Shown here: positions 31,698 to 36,347 of the stretch, piece after piece
How positions within the stretch are numbered: position 1 is the first letter of the stretch
Layout: each line of letters begins with the position of its first letter
Assembly: GCA_003151595.1 (NCBI GenBank)
Contig: PLXW01000057.1
Location: 51,454 to 87,800, forward strand
Origin: Myxococcales bacterium
GTDB taxonomy: Bacteria > Myxococcota > Polyangia > Polyangiales > Polyangiaceae
Reading direction: 5' to 3'
DNA: 36,347 bases
Position numbers and translations under genes: made by a program
Notes under the pieces: generated by a model
Databases searched by the model: none
What the model was told of the DNA's origin: nothing
Seen by the model: the letters and a program-made list of their open reading frames with translations, nothing else

Positions 31698-32702
31698 TCA
31701 CTCTTCGTCCGGCACGCCGCCGCCGGCGCGCACGACGTCTTCCTGCTTCACCTTCTCCACGTTGAACTTGGTGGCGCGCGCGATCATCGTCTCGAGCACT
31801 TCGTCGGCGGTCGGCAGATCGCCTTTGATCCAGCGGAGCGGATTGATCCGCGCGACGACGAACGATCGCAGGTAAGGGCTCGTGAGGCCGCGCGCGCGGA
31901 GGCGAGCGATGACGTCGCTGACCTTCGCCTCGAGATCGAGCGTCTTCTTCGCGAGTCGCTCGTGCTCCTTGATGGCGGCCGAGATCGGCTCTTCGCTGAA
32001 CGACTCCAGGCGACGCAGCACGGGGTGATACGCGCCGCCGGCGAAGCGCGGGTTGGCTTCGTAGCAAGCGCCGATCGTCACGAGCGCCGGATCTTCGAGA
32101 TAGAACGCGAAGCCCGACTCGGCGCGCGTCGCGTCTTCGTCGAGAAGGCCGCGGTAGATGCGGATGGCTTCGAGCGACCGCTCCTTGAGGTTGTGCGCCT
32201 TCTCCGTGTTGAGCGCGAGGATCTGCCACGCCACTTCGCGCGCAGGGACGACGAGCGCGGTGATCGCCTTGGCGCCCAGGCGTCGCATCGCCTCGAGACG
32301 ATGCAGGCCGTTCGGAGTCCAGAAGGCAGCGGCGTCTCCCTTGGGCGCGGTGATGGCGATGATCGGATCGAGGAAGCGCGCCGTGCGTTGAATGACGTCG
32401 GCGAGTCGCTTGTGATGCGTGTCGGAGAGATCGCGCTGGAACGGCGTCGGTGCGACGCGCGCGATCGGAAGGACCGCGAGCACCAGCGGCTGCGCACCGA
32501 GCGGATCGAGGTACGAGCCGACGACGACGCCCCCCTCTTCCGTGATGCGCGCCACGAGCGCGTCGATCCCCGTGACGCCGCCCGCCGGAAGACTCGCCGC
32601 CGCTTCCAGCCCGGCCGATTCGGGCTTCGCTTTACGCCGCGGAGCGCGCCGCGCCTTGCCGGTCTTGGTGGGCGTCTTGGTCGCGGTCTTCTTGCTCGCC
32701 AT
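31698..32702 (-). CDS. ParB N-terminal-domain (ParB/sulfiredoxin fold) protein
   Basis: The 334-residue product has a very basic Lys/Arg/Thr-rich N-terminal tail (residues 1-28, MASKKTATKTPTKTGKARRA), then a ParB-like nuclease domain. VAPTPFQRDLSDTHHKRLADVI is followed by DPIIAITAPKG and the GLHRLEAMRRLGAK box, with TALVVP closing the fold. The C-terminal half is helical with no HTH of canonical ParB and no recognisable ParB C-terminal dimerisation motif. No parA or parS-like repeat lies nearby, so chromosome segregation is doubtful. The box reads G-L-H-R rather than the G-x-R-R-x-x-A of true ParB. The basic tail suggests DNA or RNA binding. It may be a regulator or nuclease-like protein. Confidence 0.72.
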   Translation of the reverse strand: MASKKTATKTPTKTGKARRAPRRKAKPESAGLEAAASLPAGGVTGIDALVARITEEGGVVVGSYLDPLGAQPLVLAVLPIARVAPTPFQRDLSDTHHKRLADVIQRTARFLDPIIAITAPKGDAAAFWTPNGLHRLEAMRRLGAKAITALVVPAREVAWQILALNTEKAHNLKERSLEAIRIYRGLLDEDATRAESGFAFYLEDPALVTIGACYEANPRFAGGAYHPVLRRLESFSEEPISAAIKEHERLAKKTLDLEAKVSDVIARLRARGLTSPYLRSFVVARINPLRWIKGDLPTADEVLETMIARATKFNVEKVKQEDVVRAGGGVPDEE

Positions 32703-32853
32703 GAGGAGCGGCGTAGCAGACGCCGCGGGCGCGTGAAACGCTCATTATTTGGCCGAATCGCGCGAAGGGGCGAAAGTGCGACACGTGGGAACAAGGTCAT
32801 TCGCAGCTGAGTTTCCGAACGACAACTCGGATCTCCACACGGGGACGATCTGG

Positions 32854-33552
32854 ATGAGCACCGAGCCGTGCGGCCCGCCCGAAGCGCACTTCTCGGACTG
32901 GACGGCGGACGAGCTCGACGCGGCGATCGAGCCCATCGAGATCGTGGAGTCGATCGAGCTCGAGGGGGCCATCGACGAAGGCGGGAGCGAGACCGTCGTG
33001 GTCGAGGTCGTCGCGCTCGAAGCCGCGCCGATCGAGACCGCCGTGGCGGCGCCCGCGGTCGAACCGGAGCCGCACACCGACGTGGACGCGATCGTCGCGC
33101 CGATCCTGGAGGAGCTCGTTGCCGAGGTGGCGCTGACCATCGCGCTCGAAGCCGTGGCTGCGCCGGAGCCGGTCGTCGAGGCAGCGCTGTCGATCGCGAT
33201 CGAGACGGTGCCTCCGCCGGAGCCGGCGGAGATCGCCGCAGACGACGACGCGAGCGATGACGATCCGTACGCGATCTTCATCCGCACGCTGGCCGAGGTC
33301 GCCGTCGCTTCGGGCGCGACGATGGACGCGGCGGCGATCGACACGCTGCTCGAGAGCGACGCCGTGGCGACCGCGTGGCGCGCGATCCTCCGCGGCGAGA
33401 GCGAAGACTTCTCGAAGTGCGCGGCCACGCTCGACGAGTGGGCAGCCGGTGCGCTGGCGTCGATCCTGTCGGCGCCGCAGAAGGCCGCGCAGCTCCGCCG
33501 TGAGCTTCGGGCGCGCGGCGTGGCCGCGTTCGGTCTCATCGACGCGGCGTAA
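32854..33552 (+). CDS. Acidic Glu/Ala-rich hypothetical protein
   Basis: I do not recognise this 232-residue protein. The first half (residues 20-135) is strongly acidic and low-complexity, with alternating Glu/Ile/Val/Ala/Pro (IEPIEIVESIELEGAIDEGG and similar). It is followed by an acidic DDDASDDDPYAIF break and a helical C-terminal domain (LAEVAVASGATMDAAAIDTLLESDAVATAW and beyond) rich in Ala/Leu. No signal, span or Cys cluster is seen except one Cys. ATG at 32854 has GGGGA nine bases upstream. It is divergent from the ParB-like gene with 151 bases between starts. Compositional bias could inflate the length of a non-coding frame, but third-position GC and the helical C-terminus support a real gene. 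Confidence 0.55.
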   Translation: MSTEPCGPPEAHFSDWTADELDAAIEPIEIVESIELEGAIDEGGSETVVVEVVALEAAPIETAVAAPAVEPEPHTDVDAIVAPILEELVAEVALTIALEAVAAPEPVVEAALSIAIETVPPPEPAEIAADDDASDDDPYAIFIRTLAEVAVASGATMDAAAIDTLLESDAVATAWRAILRGESEDFSKCAATLDEWAAGALASILSAPQKAAQLRRELRARGVAAFGLIDAA

Positions 33553-33608
33553 TCATGCGGGATCGCAAGCCACGCTTGCCGCGCGCGTTTTCTGATTAGA
33601 TCGACGAT

Positions 33609-35185
33609 GTGAACGTCCCGACCCTCGGCGATCGCGCGTGCGGTGTCCTCGTGCACCTGACGAGCCTCGCCGGCCCGCACGGCTGCGGCGACCTCGGCGA
33701 CTCGGCGCGCGCGATGATCGAGTTCCTCGCCTCGAGCGACCAGCGGTGGTGGCAGATGCTCCCCGTGGGCCCGCTCGGCTACGGCAACTCGCCGTACAGC
33801 GCGCAGTCGGCGTTCGCCGGGAGCGATCTCCTGATCGCGCTCGCACCGCTCGTGTCTGCGGGATGGCTGGACGCGCGCGCGCTCGACGCAGCGGAGACCT
33901 TGCCGCGAGGACGCATCGACTACCAGGCGACCGCGCGCTTCCGCGAGACGTGCCTTCGCGCCGCGTTCGCGACGTTCTACGCGCGCAACCACCGCGATCC
34001 GCAGTGGGAGGCGTGCGTGGCGTTCGCCGGCGACGCGCGCGCCTGGCTCGACGGGTTCGCGCTCTTCCGCGCGTTGAAGCGCGTCCACGGCGGCGTGGCG
34101 TGGACCGACTGGCCGGCGCCGCTTCGTGATCGTGATCGCGCCGCGCTCGGAGCCGCCGTGCGCGATCTGCGCGACGAGATCGCGTTCGAGAAATTCGTGC
34201 AGTGGGTCTTCCACGAACAGTGGCGATCGTTCCGCGCGGCGTGCGCCTCGCGTGGCCTCGGTCTCATCGGCGACGTCCCCATCTTCGTGGCGCACGACAG
34301 CGCCGACGTCTGGGCCAACCGCGAGCTCTTTCACCTCGCCGACGACGGCCGGCCCACGCTCGTCGCGGGCGTTCCCCCCGACTACTTCAGCCGCACCGGC
34401 CAGCGCTGGGGCAACCCGCTCTACCGCTGGACGCACGCCAAGAAGACCGGCTTTCGCTGGTGGATCGATCGCCTGAAGACGACGCTCGATCGCTTCGACG
34501 CCGTCCGCCTCGATCACTTCATCGGCTTCCAGCGTTACTGGGAGATCCCCGCGAGCGAGCCCACGGCCGTGAAGGGGCGATGGATGAAAGGGCCCGGTGC
34601 GCCGTTCTTCGAAGCCGTCCGCGAGGCCGTGGGCGCGCTCCCGCTCATCGCCGAAGACCTCGGCGCCGTCACGCCGCGCGTGCTCGCGCTGCGCGATCGG
34701 TTTCATCTGCCGGGGATCAAAGTGCTGCAGTTCGCGTTCGGCACCGACGCCTCCGCCCCCAGTTTCCTTCCGCACAACTACACCCGCCGCGCGGTCGTCT
34801 ACACCGGCACGCACGACAACGACACGACGCGCGGATGGTTCGAAGATCCCGGAGGGGCGAGCGGCACGCGATCGCCCGAGCAGACGGAGAAGGAGCGGCG
34901 AACGGCGATGCACTACCTCGGCGTCGAGAACGGACGCGAGATCCACTGGAGCATGATCCGCGCGGCGTACGCCTCGGTGGCGACCACCGCGATCGTGCCG
35001 CTGCAAGACGTGCTCGGCCTTGGCACCGAAGCGCGCATGAACCACCCCGGCACCGCGTCGGGCAACTGGGAGTGGCGCGTCGCGGAAGGCGCGCTCACGC
35101 GAGACGTCGGAGCACGCCTGGCCGATCTCGCGCGCACGTACGATCGAGGTCGCGCACTCGCGAGCGGCGACCGAGAGGCGAACCG

Positions 35186-35189
<4 letters not shown>
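33609..35189 (+). CDS. malQ: 4-alpha-glucanotransferase (amylomaltase, GH77)
   Basis: MalQ transfers glucan segments between malto-oligosaccharides in the cytoplasm. The 526-residue product has the GH77 blocks: [77 protein letters not shown], the nucleophile region [12 protein letters not shown] (Asp302), the acid/base IAEDLG (Glu349) and [10 protein letters not shown] (Asp403). The length is that of Thermus-type amylomaltase rather than the larger E. coli enzyme. The GTG at 33609 is preceded by no strong Shine-Dalgarno. Its stop overlaps the treS start (ATGA), so the two are translationally coupled. This fits a shared pathway of maltose/maltodextrin and trehalose/glycogen metabolism. Confidence 0.95.

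Positions 35190-36347
<1,158 letters not shown>

Noticed and set aside
31698..32702. A chromosome-partition locus (parB with parS)
   Set aside because: There is no ParA, no HTH, no CTPase box and no repeated 16-bp parS-like palindrome nearby.

Overview
The window is about 36.3 kb of very GC-rich bacterial chromosome, densely coded on both strands and with no obvious foreign segment. Several features suggest a myxobacterium-like member of the Myxococcota, possibly the Polyangiales group. These are lipoproteins whose lipobox is followed by Asp-Ala-Gly spacers, a secreted protein made of 18 cysteine-rich repeats, a Ser/Thr kinase fused to an ATPase and TPR region, tandem stand-alone PilZ proteins and a stand-alone hybrid histidine kinase. 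This assignment is inferred from gene content; there is no rRNA or phylogeny in the window.

Region 1 (1-9.1 kb) is housekeeping and central carbon metabolism. The start of hisS leaves the window on the left, divergent from a rightward run of ruvX, mltG, a half-size DMT transporter, glk and an alkylsulfatase-like metallo-hydrolase. Convergent with that run is a tightly packed minus-strand operon, gnd-zwf-opcA-pgl, in which every junction is a 4-base start/stop overlap. It encodes the whole oxidative pentose phosphate branch plus the G6PD partner OpcA. Glk (glucose to G6P) feeds the same substrate.

Region 2 (9.1-19.8 kb) holds small genes: a hypothetical, a DUF433 protein, a MarR regulator divergent from a cytochrome c'-like protein, a fatty acid hydroxylase, a small membrane protein and a TerB-like protein. 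These are followed by a 1178-residue kinase/ATPase/TPR signalling protein, an 868-residue Cys-repeat lipoprotein, a Lys/Ala-rich basic peptide and a hotdog thioesterase.

Region 3 (19.7-23.4 kb) runs on the minus strand. It has a 138-base hairpin element between convergent genes, a membrane protein plus VWA-domain operon, a ~330-base degenerate 21-nt minisatellite with an 83-base higher-order duplication, and a Cys-rich lipoprotein.

Region 4 (23.5-33.6 kb) is signalling and envelope: a PAS-PAS-HisKA-HATPase-REC hybrid kinase, a Pro-rich single-span membrane protein, two tandem PilZ proteins, a triplicated Cys-rich lipoprotein, a FadL-type outer membrane channel with a long Pro/Lys tail, a FGE-like lipoprotein, a ParB-like nuclease-fold protein and an acidic hypothetical.

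Region 5 (33.6 kb to the end) has malQ translationally coupled to treS, which is cut by the window edge. Together they point to maltodextrin/trehalose/glycogen interconversion.

No tRNA, rRNA, CRISPR array, IS element, prophage or recognisable defence system was seen. The most unusual objects are the minisatellite, the large palindrome, the Cys-repeat lipoprotein and the tailed FadL channel.
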